The notes beneath the pieces were generated by a model. It saw nothing but the letters and a program-made list of their open reading frames with translations, was not told the DNA's origin and made no database searches. From J054 sp965221985 (lineage in GTDB: Bacteria; Pseudomonadota; Gammaproteobacteria; Steroidobacterales; GCA-2729495), in the NCBI GenBank assembly GCA_965221985.1, contig OZ244928.1, forward strand, positions 1,364,001 to 1,428,000: a stretch of 64,000 nt of DNA. Reading direction: 5' to 3'. Both the position numbers and the translations under genes were made by a program. This document shows, piece after piece, positions 35,720 to 44,985 of this stretch (its first letter is position 1; the number at the start of each line of letters is the position of its first letter).

Positions 35720-36649
35720 GTGGATTTTTCTGTTTTGTCAGTCATTGTCGGATCTGGAGTCGTCGCGACAGCGGTCGGCCTAGGCTATCTATTGCTGGCG
35801 AATATTTTCGCCTTACTGGGCCGATTTCAGACCCTCCGGCGCCGACGTGGCCAACCGCCGCGACCCGGCGAGGTCGTTCGGACCGCTTTGGAAAACACCG
35901 ACGGCCGTTTGCATCGTCACGCGACGGCGAGCCTATTGTTTGCCGTAACTTTCGGCCTACTCATCCTATTGGGCGACCGGTCCTGGCTACCAGACCAGTC
36001 GACGCGTGTTTGGGTCGTGGTGCTACTGGCACTGCTCGTGCCGCAAGTCTACGGCTTGTTTAAGTTTGTACAACTGGCTCGCTATCGTCAGCGCTTGTCT
36101 AGGCTCTTGCATTTACAAGAAGAGATGGCTTCGCGATTGGTCGAAGCGCAGCTGCGGGGCAATCGCATACACTACGCTGTTGCTACGGGTGGTGTTTATA
36201 TCGATGCTGTGGTTACGGGTACCAACGGTATCTACGCCTTGCGCTTGGTGGCACCACCGGCTGGTAGCAATGCCGTGCAGTTGCGCAGTGGCCAACTTGG
36301 TTTTCACCCGAGTCAGCAGGCTCTCCCCATGGCAAGCTTCATGAACGCCATTGGGGATTTGCAACGCGAAATTGGCATGGCCACCGGTGTTGGTGTGCTG
36401 GTGCAACCAGTGATCATCGTACCGGGTTGCCGTGTCAATCTCGGCGATGACGATTCGGCGCTGGTGGTCAATCTAGATTCTTGCGTGAGCTTTGTCGGCT
36501 GGAAGAATCCGAAGGCCTTCATCATGGAAGAGGAAGTGCGCCTAATCGACGAGTGGCTGGCTGGTCATGCCATCAAGCCCAATCGAGCCGCCCGTCAGGT
36601 TGCCGCCGCCACCCTGGGCAATTCCGTGCCGCGGCCCGCGCTGGTCTAG
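35720..36649 (+). CDS. Membrane protein with NERD-like C-terminal domain
   Basis: A 309-residue protein. Residues about 8-28 and two segments between 75 and 120 are membrane-spanning. The cytoplasmic C-terminal half resembles nuclease-related NERD domains: YIDAVVTGTNGIYALRLVAP matches the IDxVVxxxxGIyaIe core and QPVIIVPG a later strand. The Lys of the NERD ExK motif is not obvious, so nuclease activity is doubtful. Start is GTG. It overlaps the convergent DUF1838 gene by 4 bases. Assignment is tentative. Confidence 0.65.
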   Translation: MDFSVLSVIVGSGVVATAVGLGYLLLANIFALLGRFQTLRRRRGQPPRPGEVVRTALENTDGRLHRHATASLLFAVTFGLLILLGDRSWLPDQSTRVWVVVLLALLVPQVYGLFKFVQLARYRQRLSRLLHLQEEMASRLVEAQLRGNRIHYAVATGGVYIDAVVTGTNGIYALRLVAPPAGSNAVQLRSGQLGFHPSQQALPMASFMNAIGDLQREIGMATGVGVLVQPVIIVPGCRVNLGDDDSALVVNLDSCVSFVGWKNPKAFIMEEEVRLIDEWLAGHAIKPNRAARQVAAATLGNSVPRPALV

Positions 36650-37641
36650 TTTTTCCCGCCTGCTTTACGGGCGTCTATGTGTTTCTTGAAATTGCCTGCC
36701 GAGCTCGTCATCACCGGCCCTAGCCACTCTGTTGGCGCTTCCAGGTACTTCGGGTAATTTTTCTCGGTGTAATCGAGAATGTAGCGGGGCAGGTCACCCA
36801 CGCCCCCCATTAGTTTCATACTGTGGCTATGAAAAGCCATGGTGCCGGGGTTATTACCCATCTCCATCCACGGCAGCCAGTCCGCCACGCGGGTCCAGGA
36901 CATCACGCAACTGGCGGAGGTGGTGTTGGGATCCAGAATCTCACTCTTGCGGCCTTTGATACCCCATAGTTCCGCGTGTTGGTCTTTGTCGCCGGATGAA
37001 TACAGGGGATACTCGGAGCGGGTTAATTCCGCGGGTTTGAAAATAAAAAAGTTCCATTGAAAGACCACGTCGTCGCCATAGGCGACGTAGGGGTAGGGTG
37101 GAGATAACACAGGATTGCCTTGGCGTGAGAAGACCCCATTTACCGGATCGTTGGCGATGTGAAAGACTTCGACTTCACGATTGCCTAGCCAGGGGTTTTT
37201 CCAGGTCTCCAGAATCTCTCCTGTTTCTGGGTCTAGGTAGTACAGGACTTCACGGCTATAGATGCGCCAGCCCTCGGCGACTTCTTCGATGCGTGAAGCC
37301 CCAATCCCAAAAGTCTTGAAGCAGCGATGGTTGCTTTCTTGATCCACCATCGCCCAGGCTTCTCCCGGGAAGGCGGAAATACAATCAGCACCGGATAAGT
37401 CCGCCCGCAGCTTTAGCATGGCGAGGAAATTAGTTTCCGGGTTTTCGAGATCCAGTTTCGCATCGCGGGGGATGGATAGAAAGCTGGTGCGGGTCATTTG
37501 CAAGGGCCCGCTATTCGCTTCGGTCTGTGCCTGAGCTGTGGCCCCGGCTACCATGCTCCCAGCGGCCAGTCCGGCGCTGCTGTTTAATAGTTGGCGCCGG
37601 TTAAGACCGGCTGCTGACTTCGATTGCTTGTTTTTGGACAT
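36646..37641 (-). CDS. Tat-exported DUF1838 family protein (copy 3)
   Basis: A 331-residue protein with a clear Tat signal: NRRQLLNSSAGLAAGSMVAG then ATAQAQ. DUF1838 blocks are SREVLYYLDPETGEILETW, NPWLGNREVEVFHIANDPVN and WTRVADWLPWMEMGNNPGTM, closely like copy 1. Tat export means it probably folds in the cytoplasm, perhaps with a cofactor. It is the last gene of the leftward locus that includes UbiD, Rieske and luciferase-like enzymes, so it may bind or convert the same substrate. Confidence 0.87.
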   Translation of the reverse strand: MSKNKQSKSAAGLNRRQLLNSSAGLAAGSMVAGATAQAQTEANSGPLQMTRTSFLSIPRDAKLDLENPETNFLAMLKLRADLSGADCISAFPGEAWAMVDQESNHRCFKTFGIGASRIEEVAEGWRIYSREVLYYLDPETGEILETWKNPWLGNREVEVFHIANDPVNGVFSRQGNPVLSPPYPYVAYGDDVVFQWNFFIFKPAELTRSEYPLYSSGDKDQHAELWGIKGRKSEILDPNTTSASCVMSWTRVADWLPWMEMGNNPGTMAFHSHSMKLMGGVGDLPRYILDYTEKNYPKYLEAPTEWLGPVMTSSAGNFKKHIDARKAGGKN

Positions 37642-37731
37642 CGCTGCGCCCTCCGGCGGGGGAGAAGCGCCTATTGTTTCTCTCGTCGCGACGGGAACTC
37701 ACGCCTATTCGGGCGAGTGTCCGCAGGCCGA

Positions 37732-38697
37732 TCAATCCCAAAGATGCCGATCTTTCTCGATGACCTGAGATGGTGTGCCCACAATGAGCGGATCTGGCGC
37801 GGTGATTAGATCGGTGTCTTTGCCCGGGTAGTCCAGGCAATGCAAGAAGTGCTGCATACAGTTGAGACGCGCTCGCTTCTTGTCATCCGACTTGATGATG
37901 GTCCACGGTGAATCGGCTGTGTCCGTATAGAAGAACATGGCTTCCTTGGCCTCGGTGTACTCCTGCCACTTGTCCTGAGATACCCGGTCAATGGGGCTCA
38001 GCTTCCATTGTTTGAGTGGGTCATGCTCACGCGAAACAAACCGGTCATGTTGCTCTTGCTGAGTCACGGAGAACCAGTACTTGAATAGACGTGTGCCTGA
38101 CCGGACGACCATGCGCTCAAGCTCGGGTACCTGTCGCATGAACTCCAGGTAGTCTAGGGACGAACAAAAACCCATCACTCTTTCGACGCCGGCCCGGTTG
38201 TACCAAGAACGATCAAAGAAAACCATTTCGCCTTGGGTTGGCAGGTGCTTGATGTAGCGCTGAAAATACCACTGGCCACTTTCGACGTCCGAAGGCTTTT
38301 CCAGAGCGACAACTCTCGCAGCTCGAGGATTCAGGTGCTCCGTGAATCTCTTAATAGTCCCGCCCTTACCTGCGGCATCGCGGCCTTCAAAAATCATGAC
38401 GATACGTTGGCCGGTCTGTTTTACCCAGTTCTGAACTTTCAGTAACTCGGTTTGTAGCTCGCGCTTATAGGCTTCGTAGTGTTGCCGGCGGATCTTTTCT
38501 TTGTACGGATAAATACCATCGCGAAATAGATCGCGAATCTCGTCGGCGCTCCGTGAGCTGTTGCTGAGCAAGAAGTTCTGATTCTCGCGACGAACTCGTT
38601 GCGACTTTTTTTCAGCCCGTGACGGTTTCTTGCCCGCAGCTTTTCTTGGGGTCGTTAGCGCCGTGCTGCCGTTACTCTTGCGTAGTTCTTCCGCCAC
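37732..38697 (-). CDS. ppk2: Polyphosphate kinase 2 (PPK2 family)
   Basis: A 321-residue kinase that makes nucleoside di- or triphosphates from polyphosphate. The Walker A segment EGRDAAGKGGTIKRF, the lid region with KPSDVESGQWYFQRYI and FFDRSWYNRAGVERVMGF are diagnostic for the single-domain class. The long open frame continues upstream, but that part overlaps the next gene; the GTG at 38697, after AAGG, begins a basic Ser/Lys-rich tail typical of PPK2. It sits between two genes for oxidative enzymes without an evident metabolic link. Confidence 0.93.
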   Translation of the reverse strand: MAEELRKSNGSTALTTPRKAAGKKPSRAEKKSQRVRRENQNFLLSNSSRSADEIRDLFRDGIYPYKEKIRRQHYEAYKRELQTELLKVQNWVKQTGQRIVMIFEGRDAAGKGGTIKRFTEHLNPRAARVVALEKPSDVESGQWYFQRYIKHLPTQGEMVFFDRSWYNRAGVERVMGFCSSLDYLEFMRQVPELERMVVRSGTRLFKYWFSVTQQEQHDRFVSREHDPLKQWKLSPIDRVSQDKWQEYTEAKEAMFFYTDTADSPWTIIKSDDKKRARLNCMQHFLHCLDYPGKDTDLITAPDPLIVGTPSQVIEKDRHLWD

Positions 38698-38827
38698 CTG
38701 GGAACCTTCTATAAATGTTGAATCAAAGCAGTCAATTATCCGGCTGCATGATAAACCATGGAATAGGTAGAATCCGCGAGACCTGTCGCAAAACGCTTGC
38801 CGCGACTGGTGATGGCAGCTGGGATGC

Positions 38828-39838
38828 TCAGCGCAGCGCCGGCAGTAAATGCTTGGCAATGCTGCGAATGGCGTAGGCCGGTTGATCGTAGACGCGCAGC
38901 GCAATTTCCGTAAGCCCGGCATCCTGAAATTCCCGCATTCGTGCGATTTCCCGGTCAACATTGTCGAGAGAGGAGGCGCTAGTGCAGCCACGGGCGAGTT
39001 TCGTCACGATGGCGTCGGGTATGCCCTCAATGTCCGGGCTCTTGCGGTGATAGGCTTCGATAAACGCATTGGGGTATTGCTTCACAATTTCGGCTTCTTC
39101 GGCCGTTAGTACCGTCTCTAGATACTTGGGATAAACCGTGCCTCGCACCGCCAGCCAAATTCGTGCTTCGCGCTCCGCGTCTTCTTGGCTGTCTTTAACA
39201 TGCCAGGCCCAGAAATTGCTGACGGGAAAATCACGGGGGTCCCGGTCATTGGCGTCCAAGGACGCGTCGATAATTTTTCGCGCCCAGGCCAGGTGCCCGG
39301 GCACGAAATCGCTGACCATGATGCCATCGGCATAGCCGGCGGCCGATTGCAGCAGTTGTGGTCCATTGGCGCCGACGTAGATGCGTGGTGGAGAACTCAC
39401 CGCCCAACTGGGGCTATACCAGCGCACTTGATAGATTTCGCCTTGATAGCGGACGGGTTTTGCTGTGGCGGCCGCCTGCAGAATCTCGACACACTCTCTA
39501 ACGGCACGAACACGACGTTCTTGTACGGCGTCCATGGCCGTGGCGGTACCTCCGCCGGCACCCACTACGATTTGCCCACGTCCGCCGGCCATCTCATTAA
39601 AACTCAGCAAAGAACTGGCCATTTTCAGCGGATGCAGCTCAAAGGGGCTGACGGCGATAGGGCCGATGCGGACCCGCTGCGTGCTCGCCGCCAGGGGCAC
39701 GAAATTTATGAAAGGGTCACGGGCATCGTTCATATTCGATACCCAGACACCGCCCAAGCCGCACTGCTCGGCAAGCTTGCCGAGTTTACGGATTTCTTCC
39801 GGCGAATTATTGGATTCTAGGATGACGTCAATGCGCAT
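38828..39838 (-). CDS. LLM class (luciferase-like) flavin-dependent oxidoreductase
   Basis: A 336-residue TIM-barrel protein. Landmarks: LAEQCGLGGVWVSNMND, TQRVRIGPIAVSPFELHP, GRGQIVVGAGGG and RIYVGANGPQLLQSAAGYADG. The IGPIAVSPFxxHP block and IYVGANGP block are frequent in F420- or FMN-dependent members such as methylene-H4MPT reductase-like enzymes. The UbiD gene ends 17 bases upstream, so the two are in one operon and may act on successive intermediates. Substrate unknown. Confidence 0.91.
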   Translation of the reverse strand: MRIDVILESNNSPEEIRKLGKLAEQCGLGGVWVSNMNDARDPFINFVPLAASTQRVRIGPIAVSPFELHPLKMASSLLSFNEMAGGRGQIVVGAGGGTATAMDAVQERRVRAVRECVEILQAAATAKPVRYQGEIYQVRWYSPSWAVSSPPRIYVGANGPQLLQSAAGYADGIMVSDFVPGHLAWARKIIDASLDANDRDPRDFPVSNFWAWHVKDSQEDAEREARIWLAVRGTVYPKYLETVLTAEEAEIVKQYPNAFIEAYHRKSPDIEGIPDAIVTKLARGCTSASSLDNVDREIARMREFQDAGLTEIALRVYDQPAYAIRSIAKHLLPALR

Positions 39839-39855
39839 CCGCTGCTCCGTAAACC

Positions 39856-41505
39856 TTAGGCCTCAATACCCCAGCTGCGCAGCAAGTCTAGGTATTCCGC
39901 ATTGACTTCCGCAAAGGCGTTGGGTGCGCCCTGTTCCAGCAAAGACCGGTTCGTTTCCGGGAATGACTCGCGTCCACCCTCTTCGGGCCACTGACGTGTG
40001 GCGTCGATGACAATCTTGCTTGTGCGCCCATAACTGGGTTGGCTGGGGTCAGTGAACAAGCCGGGACCATCTTCAACTATGTGATAGGCCTTGGCGGGTT
40101 GCCAGCGCGCACCCACGGCGGCGAGAACTTCGGTGTGATTGAGGATATTGATATCACCTTCGACCACGATCACTACTTTTGCGATGCCAAAGCCGGACAC
40201 CACTTTCTTACCGGCTTCCAGGCCCTGGCCCGGTGCGGTCTTGTTGATGCTCATAAATACGCATCCCATCGCGTATTGGGGCGTGTGATAAGCAATGAGA
40301 TTGGGTATGCGCCGGCGCAAAAACATATCGTATTGTGCTTCCATGGGTGCGGTGACCATGCCTTTTTGCATGCCGGTGAACGCGTTCATGAACCAAGGGT
40401 TCTTGCGGTGCGTCACGCTGGTTACGGTCATCCAGAAGTTTTCTTCTTTGTACTGGCCGAGATAACTGAACATTTCGCCGAAGGGTCCCTCGGGTTCCAT
40501 GGGCTTGTTAAGCGGCACGATACCTTCGATAACCATTTCCGCATGCGCTGGAATCATCAAGTCGCTGTCTTCAGATTTCACGACCTCTACTGCTTTGCCA
40601 CGCATGCCGCCGGCCAAAGCAACTTCGTCATTGGGTTTGTTGGTGCCGAATCGCGGTGCCACCTTTGTTCCGCTGATCATCCAGATCACCGGATCTTGCC
40701 CTAAAACGATAGAAAGCTTTGCGTATTCCTCACCGCGTTCCTTGGCGGCCATCAGCATCTTGTAATTGGTTTGATTGGGTTCCGGGTTGACACCCAGTTT
40801 GCGCGGCCCCTTAATTTGACAACGGTAGGTACCAAAGTTTGGTCCCATTTCTTTATCAACCAGGAAATGCGATCCGGTATTGACGTAGCGTCCACCGTCG
40901 GCCGGATTGGTTTGCAGGAAGGGGAAGCGCGTCAGGTCAATTTCGTCACCTTTCAATACCACTTCTTTGATGGGCGCCTCACTGCGCGAGATCTCTACAG
41001 GCGGTATCTGCGGGAAGCGACCTTTGTGCGGCTTGAGCATCTCGGTGAGATAGTCTTTGGCTTGCCAGTAGCTGTTGTAGTAATTGTCGCGGTCGGGTTC
41101 CAAGCCCCAGAGTAAGGATTCGCAAAACCAATGCGCTTGAACGTTGGCCACCACTGGACCTTTCATCCATTCACCGTTAATTTTTATTTCTTCAAAAATT
41201 ACCGCGGGAGAGGCGTACTTACCGAACATGTCGGTCATACGGTAGAACAAAGCCGTCGCATGATATTTGTCCTGGTCAATGCGTGGTACTCGCATAACTA
41301 AGCCGTTTGCTTCCATCATGGCCATGTAGTCGCGCAAGCTATCGAATGGCGCTTGAGGAGCATTTCCCTGTCGCTTCTTGCTCCTACCCGGACGATCCAT
41401 GCTGACGCTTGGGCGTGATGTGCCCATGACCGCGAGTCCCGATGTGGCTGCCAGCAGTTCGCGGCGCGAGAAGGGGTTAAAACTCTTTTTTTCTGTTTTT
41501 GCCAC
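39856..41505 (-). CDS. UbiD family (prenyl-FMN-type) decarboxylase with Tat signal
   Basis: A 549-residue protein of the UbiD family, which removes or adds carboxyl groups on unsaturated or aromatic acids using prenylated FMN made by UbiX. The family fold is evident in LTRFPFLQTNPADGGRYVNTG, NFGTYRCQI and the conserved EPEGPFGEM (about residue 336-344, holding an active-site Glu). The N-terminus FSRRELLAATSGLAVMGTS is a twin-arginine signal; UbiD proteins are normally cytoplasmic. Tat export of a folded, cofactor-loaded enzyme would explain it. No ubiX is in the window. Neighbours are an MFS carrier and a luciferase-like enzyme. Confidence 0.9.
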   Translation of the reverse strand: MAKTEKKSFNPFSRRELLAATSGLAVMGTSRPSVSMDRPGRSKKRQGNAPQAPFDSLRDYMAMMEANGLVMRVPRIDQDKYHATALFYRMTDMFGKYASPAVIFEEIKINGEWMKGPVVANVQAHWFCESLLWGLEPDRDNYYNSYWQAKDYLTEMLKPHKGRFPQIPPVEISRSEAPIKEVVLKGDEIDLTRFPFLQTNPADGGRYVNTGSHFLVDKEMGPNFGTYRCQIKGPRKLGVNPEPNQTNYKMLMAAKERGEEYAKLSIVLGQDPVIWMISGTKVAPRFGTNKPNDEVALAGGMRGKAVEVVKSEDSDLMIPAHAEMVIEGIVPLNKPMEPEGPFGEMFSYLGQYKEENFWMTVTSVTHRKNPWFMNAFTGMQKGMVTAPMEAQYDMFLRRRIPNLIAYHTPQYAMGCVFMSINKTAPGQGLEAGKKVVSGFGIAKVVIVVEGDINILNHTEVLAAVGARWQPAKAYHIVEDGPGLFTDPSQPSYGRTSKIVIDATRQWPEEGGRESFPETNRSLLEQGAPNAFAEVNAEYLDLLRSWGIEA

Positions 41506-41601
41506 GGTAAGATCCTCTGTTTATGGGTCGAATCTCAGACCCGATTTTGTCTTGGGAAGACCGCCCGAGGGGAATACCGCTTCAATCTGTCCGTAGGCTG
41601 A

Positions 41602-42921
41602 TCAATTCATATTATCGACTTGTTCAAAAATGCGCTCGCACTCTGTGGCATAGCGACGCTGCGCAAACAGCGTGAGCGCCAAGACTGGTAGGCCGAATAA
41701 TATTGGCACTACGGCAGCCGAATGTCGTAGGTTCGTTTCGCCAAATATATTGTCGGTAAGCAGCGCGACGGCCATGGGGCCAACGATCAGTCCCGTCAGA
41801 CTGGTGAACATGTAGAAAAGCGCTGCCAATTGGCCCCGCATTGGCCCCGGTGCAATGTTGAGCATGGCAATAGGGGAGGCGGCGGATACCGTGGACATCC
41901 CGATCAGGCAAAATAGCCAAACCATGAATGCCATCTCCCCCGTGGGCATGAGCGGCGCAAGCGTTCCCGCGATGACCAGCAGGAAACTACCCGCTAGCAT
42001 GACAAGCATGGGGCCATCGCGCCGACCGGCCTTGGACAGACGGTCCGATAACCATCCGGCCAAGTTTACGGTCAGGGGGCCCAAGATCATTAACGCGATA
42101 CCGCTCCACAATGCATAGCGGGCGATGGGCCAACTCCAAGTGCGTTCGAACATTGCCGGGAACCAATTCTGGCTATAGGCAACGGTAGTCATGAGCATGG
42201 GAAAGGCTATGAAGCTTGCGTAGGTTGGCAAATGCGTCCGAATGTAGTGCAAGGTTTCTTTAACGCTTGCGCCGCTTTGGCCGACGGCGCGCTCTTGGCG
42301 TGCCGGTTCGCGCAGCGCGAACAGCAGCAGCGCAATCAACAAACCAGGTAGGCCGACGACTACGAATGTGGTTTGCCATGGCTTAAGTGGCCCCAGCCAT
42401 GGCCAGCTAAGTCCCTGCGCGCCAACTGCCCAAGCAAATACCGCTCCGCCTCCCAAAAATGCGAGCCCCGCTCCCAGCGATTGCGCCGCTGTGTAAAAGG
42501 CCACCGGCCGACCGCGTTCTTCCACCGGAAAGCTGTCGGAAATCAAGGATAAGGCGCAGGGTGCAAGGCTTGCCTCACCCACGCCTACTCCAATGCGTGC
42601 TGTAAAGAGTTGCAGAAAGTTCTTCGCTAGGGCTGATGCTGCCGTGGCGATGGACCAAAGGGCCACGCCCACGCCCAAAATTACGTTGCGGCGGTAACGG
42701 TCGGCCAGCCAACCAAGCGGTAGGCCGGCGATTGCGTAAAGAAATGCAAAAGCCGGGCCGAGCAAGATCCCCATCTGCGTGTCTGACAAGCCAAGGTCGG
42801 CCTTGATGGGTTCAACGAGCAGGCTGATGATGTAGCGATCAATAAAAGAAAATACGTAGGCCACGGTGAGCAAAACCACCATGTACCAGGCGTAAGAGCG
42901 CGGAGGATAATGAGCCGACAT
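41602..42921 (-). CDS. MFS transporter, spinster/organic-acid type
   Basis: A 439-residue carrier with 12 predicted helices. The opening YAWYMVVLLTVAYVFSFIDR, loop motif GWLADRYRRNVILGVGVALWS and GVGEASLAPCALSLISD are typical of the spinster-like or aromatic-acid branch common beside catabolic genes of Proteobacteria. It probably imports the substrate of the surrounding enzymes. I use the ATG at 42921; the TTG at 42975 would overlap the cupin gene. Confidence 0.9.
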   Translation of the reverse strand: MSAHYPPRSYAWYMVVLLTVAYVFSFIDRYIISLLVEPIKADLGLSDTQMGILLGPAFAFLYAIAGLPLGWLADRYRRNVILGVGVALWSIATAASALAKNFLQLFTARIGVGVGEASLAPCALSLISDSFPVEERGRPVAFYTAAQSLGAGLAFLGGGAVFAWAVGAQGLSWPWLGPLKPWQTTFVVVGLPGLLIALLLFALREPARQERAVGQSGASVKETLHYIRTHLPTYASFIAFPMLMTTVAYSQNWFPAMFERTWSWPIARYALWSGIALMILGPLTVNLAGWLSDRLSKAGRRDGPMLVMLAGSFLLVIAGTLAPLMPTGEMAFMVWLFCLIGMSTVSAASPIAMLNIAPGPMRGQLAALFYMFTSLTGLIVGPMAVALLTDNIFGETNLRHSAAVVPILFGLPVLALTLFAQRRYATECERIFEQVDNMN

Positions 42922-42956
42922 TGGCCCGCAAGATAGCAGCTCAGCGCGGTTTTCGG

Positions 42957-43439
42957 TTAATTCTCGCCATCCCAATAGTCAGCCATCTCGCCGTCGCGGG
43001 ACATGAAACCGACAAATTCACCATCTGTTGTATGAAAGGCGCCCGTTTTCTTAGAGTCCGGGTAATAGCAAATCTCGGGACTTTCCATTGAGCTTAATGC
43101 CAAATAGCGTAAGGGCTCGTCGGAAGTATTGACGATTTGATGGGCACGGTCCGGACCAGGTGGAGTAAATACAACATCGCCGGTTTTCACGGGGTACTCG
43201 CCGTCGTGGTAACGAATGATTCCATTGCCCGCCAGAATCACAAATGCTTCTTCTTGGGCATAGTGCCCGTGCATGGGCCAAGCGCGCTTGCCGGGTTGAA
43301 GAATGACCAGGCCGCAGCCGATTTTTCGCATGCCCAATGTTCGGCTCACGCGCCCAAGCTTGGCTGAGAATTTGTCACCATGACCAAAGTCGTCCAACTT
43401 GATGTCTGTGAGATTGATCATCGGGGGTGCATCGGTCAT
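42957..43439 (-). CDS. Cupin domain protein
   Basis: A 160-residue single-domain cupin. Motif 1 is HGHYAQEEAFVILAGNG (metal ligands His, His, Glu) and motif 2 is GDVVFTPPGPDRAHQIVN with the last His. Cupins in catabolic loci act as dioxygenases, isomerases or sensors. The start shares one base with the stop of the MscS-type gene, so translation is coupled. No signal peptide. Confidence 0.9.
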   Translation of the reverse strand: MTDAPPMINLTDIKLDDFGHGDKFSAKLGRVSRTLGMRKIGCGLVILQPGKRAWPMHGHYAQEEAFVILAGNGIIRYHDGEYPVKTGDVVFTPPGPDRAHQIVNTSDEPLRYLALSSMESPEICYYPDSKKTGAFHTTDGEFVGFMSRDGEMADYWDGEN

Positions 43440-44671
43440 TAGATTTCCTTTGTCAAAGGTTTCAGCGCAAGCAGGTCGCTGCCAGCGGGATTCTGATATA
43501 GGCGCAACCCGAATTGCGGCGCTATGGCCAGTAAGTGATCAAATATATCGGCTTGAATATCTTCGTATTCACCCCAGGCAGTCGTTTTCGTAAAGCAATA
43601 GATCTCTATGGGCAGGCCCTGGGGGCCCGGTGAAAGTTGTCGCACCAGCAGTGTCATACCTTTTTGATGAATGTCTTGATGCTTGCCCAAGTAATTCTTG
43701 ATGTAGGTGCGAAAGGTGCCCACGTTGGTTAGCTGCCGCTGATTGGCTTGCGAATTCGCGCTTTGCGGCAATTTGGCGTTGTAGTCCGTCAGCTCGCGCT
43801 CTTTCCGCTCAATATAATCGCGCAGTAGTGCGACCTCCCTGAACTTTTCGATCTCTTCTCGGCTCAAGAAGCGTATAGAGTTTTTGTCGATGTGTAGGGA
43901 ACGCTTAATTCGTCGGCCACCCGAGGCCGACATGCCCCGCCAATTCTTGAAGGACTCGCCAATGAGTTTGTGGGTGGGAACTGTCGTTATGGTCTTATCC
44001 CAGTTTTGGATCTTGACCGTGTGCAGCGCGACGTCGATGACATCGCCGTCCGCACCGTACTGAGGCATTTCAATCCAGTCGCCCACGCGCACCATGTCAT
44101 TGGCTGTGAGTTGTACGCTGGCCACCAATCCTAGGATCGTGTCTTTGAACACCAACAGCAAGATGGCAGTCATGGCGCCCAAGCCCGAAAGCAAGAGCAG
44201 CGGTGAACGATCCAGAACCGCGGCGATGATCAATACGCCGCCAATGGAGAAAACCAGGATTTGCAGTAGCTGGGCCACGCCCTTTAGGGGACGCTCGCGG
44301 GAAATAGGGTAGCTTTCATATATTTGAATGCCGGCGCTGATGACGGCTGACAGGGTTAGCGTCAACATCAAAACCATATAACCCACGGTCACATTGCGTA
44401 CTAGGCTGATCACCGTGTCCGATAAATCGGGCACAAAGCTGATACCGGAGTAAATGATTAGTCCAGGTACGAGCTGCGCCAATCGCCCAAATACATTCTG
44501 TTCAACCAGGGCATCATCCCAGGTCAAGCGCGTGCGCCCGGCCAAAACGCGCATGCTGCGCACCAGGATTTGTTTAACGAGAAGGTCGGCCACTATGGCC
44601 ACCGCTAGCAATGCCGTGAATCCAGCGGCGGCCGGGAATAGCGGATGTAGGTTGCGAAGTTTCTCGAACAT
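43439..44671 (-). CDS. MscS family mechanosensitive channel (YbdG-like)
   Basis: A 410-residue protein with five N-terminal helices and a cytoplasmic MscS-type beta domain. The blocks GDWIEMPQYGADGDVIDVALHTV, IQNWDKTITTVPTHKLIGESF and the NWRGMSASGGRRIKRS segment match E. coli YbdG, a low-conductance osmotic channel. Its C-terminal domain contains a long insertion. Placement in the catabolic locus, sharing a base with the cupin start, is unusual and may point to solute-release control. Confidence 0.92.
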   Translation of the reverse strand: MFEKLRNLHPLFPAAAGFTALLAVAIVADLLVKQILVRSMRVLAGRTRLTWDDALVEQNVFGRLAQLVPGLIIYSGISFVPDLSDTVISLVRNVTVGYMVLMLTLTLSAVISAGIQIYESYPISRERPLKGVAQLLQILVFSIGGVLIIAAVLDRSPLLLLSGLGAMTAILLLVFKDTILGLVASVQLTANDMVRVGDWIEMPQYGADGDVIDVALHTVKIQNWDKTITTVPTHKLIGESFKNWRGMSASGGRRIKRSLHIDKNSIRFLSREEIEKFREVALLRDYIERKERELTDYNAKLPQSANSQANQRQLTNVGTFRTYIKNYLGKHQDIHQKGMTLLVRQLSPGPQGLPIEIYCFTKTTAWGEYEDIQADIFDHLLAIAPQFGLRLYQNPAGSDLLALKPLTKEI

Positions 44672-44985
44672 ATGGCGAGCTTAGCAGGCCCTCGCAAATC
44701 GCGCGTTCCTAACGGCGGAACAGATTCCAGTGCTCGATTGCCGGGCTTGCGGCGTGCCGGGCTAGCGATCGCGAATGCGGATTCTTCCAGTGACTGCTTT
44801 CGCGCGGCTCAGGCGATTTGCCGTCGCCGGGTCTGCCAATCACGTACTTGTTCACGATCGCGAACCGCGCCGATGCGTGGCTCCAAGCGTTCGGCGCGCA
44901 GTGGCCGATCTATCGGTATCTCTATCTGCCTACAGAGGGGATACCAAGAACTGATAAGTACGCCGGATACCTCCCGGCGCCTAGC
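44672..44985. other. 314-base gap with no convincing gene
   Basis: Lies between two leftward genes. Several short open frames exist on both strands, but none has a credible ribosome site, family pattern or conserved motif that I can see. It must contain the promoter or processing signals for the MscS-to-DUF1838 genes if these are not read through from the Rieske gene. No clear terminator hairpin with a T run was found. Confidence 0.5.

Noticed and set aside
38698..38991. N-terminal extension of the ppk2 frame
   Set aside because: It overlaps the luciferase-like gene end and encodes Cys/Arg-rich non-family sequence; the GTG at 38697 fits PPK2 starts.
39185..39820. 211-codon plus-strand frame inside the luciferase-like gene
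   Set aside because: Antisense shadow of a well-supported gene; no motif or ribosome site.
40039..40704. Long open frame (221 codons) on the plus strand inside the UbiD gene
   Set aside because: It is antisense to a gene with clear family motifs throughout and has no ribosome site or recognisable product; GC-rich third positions make such frames common.
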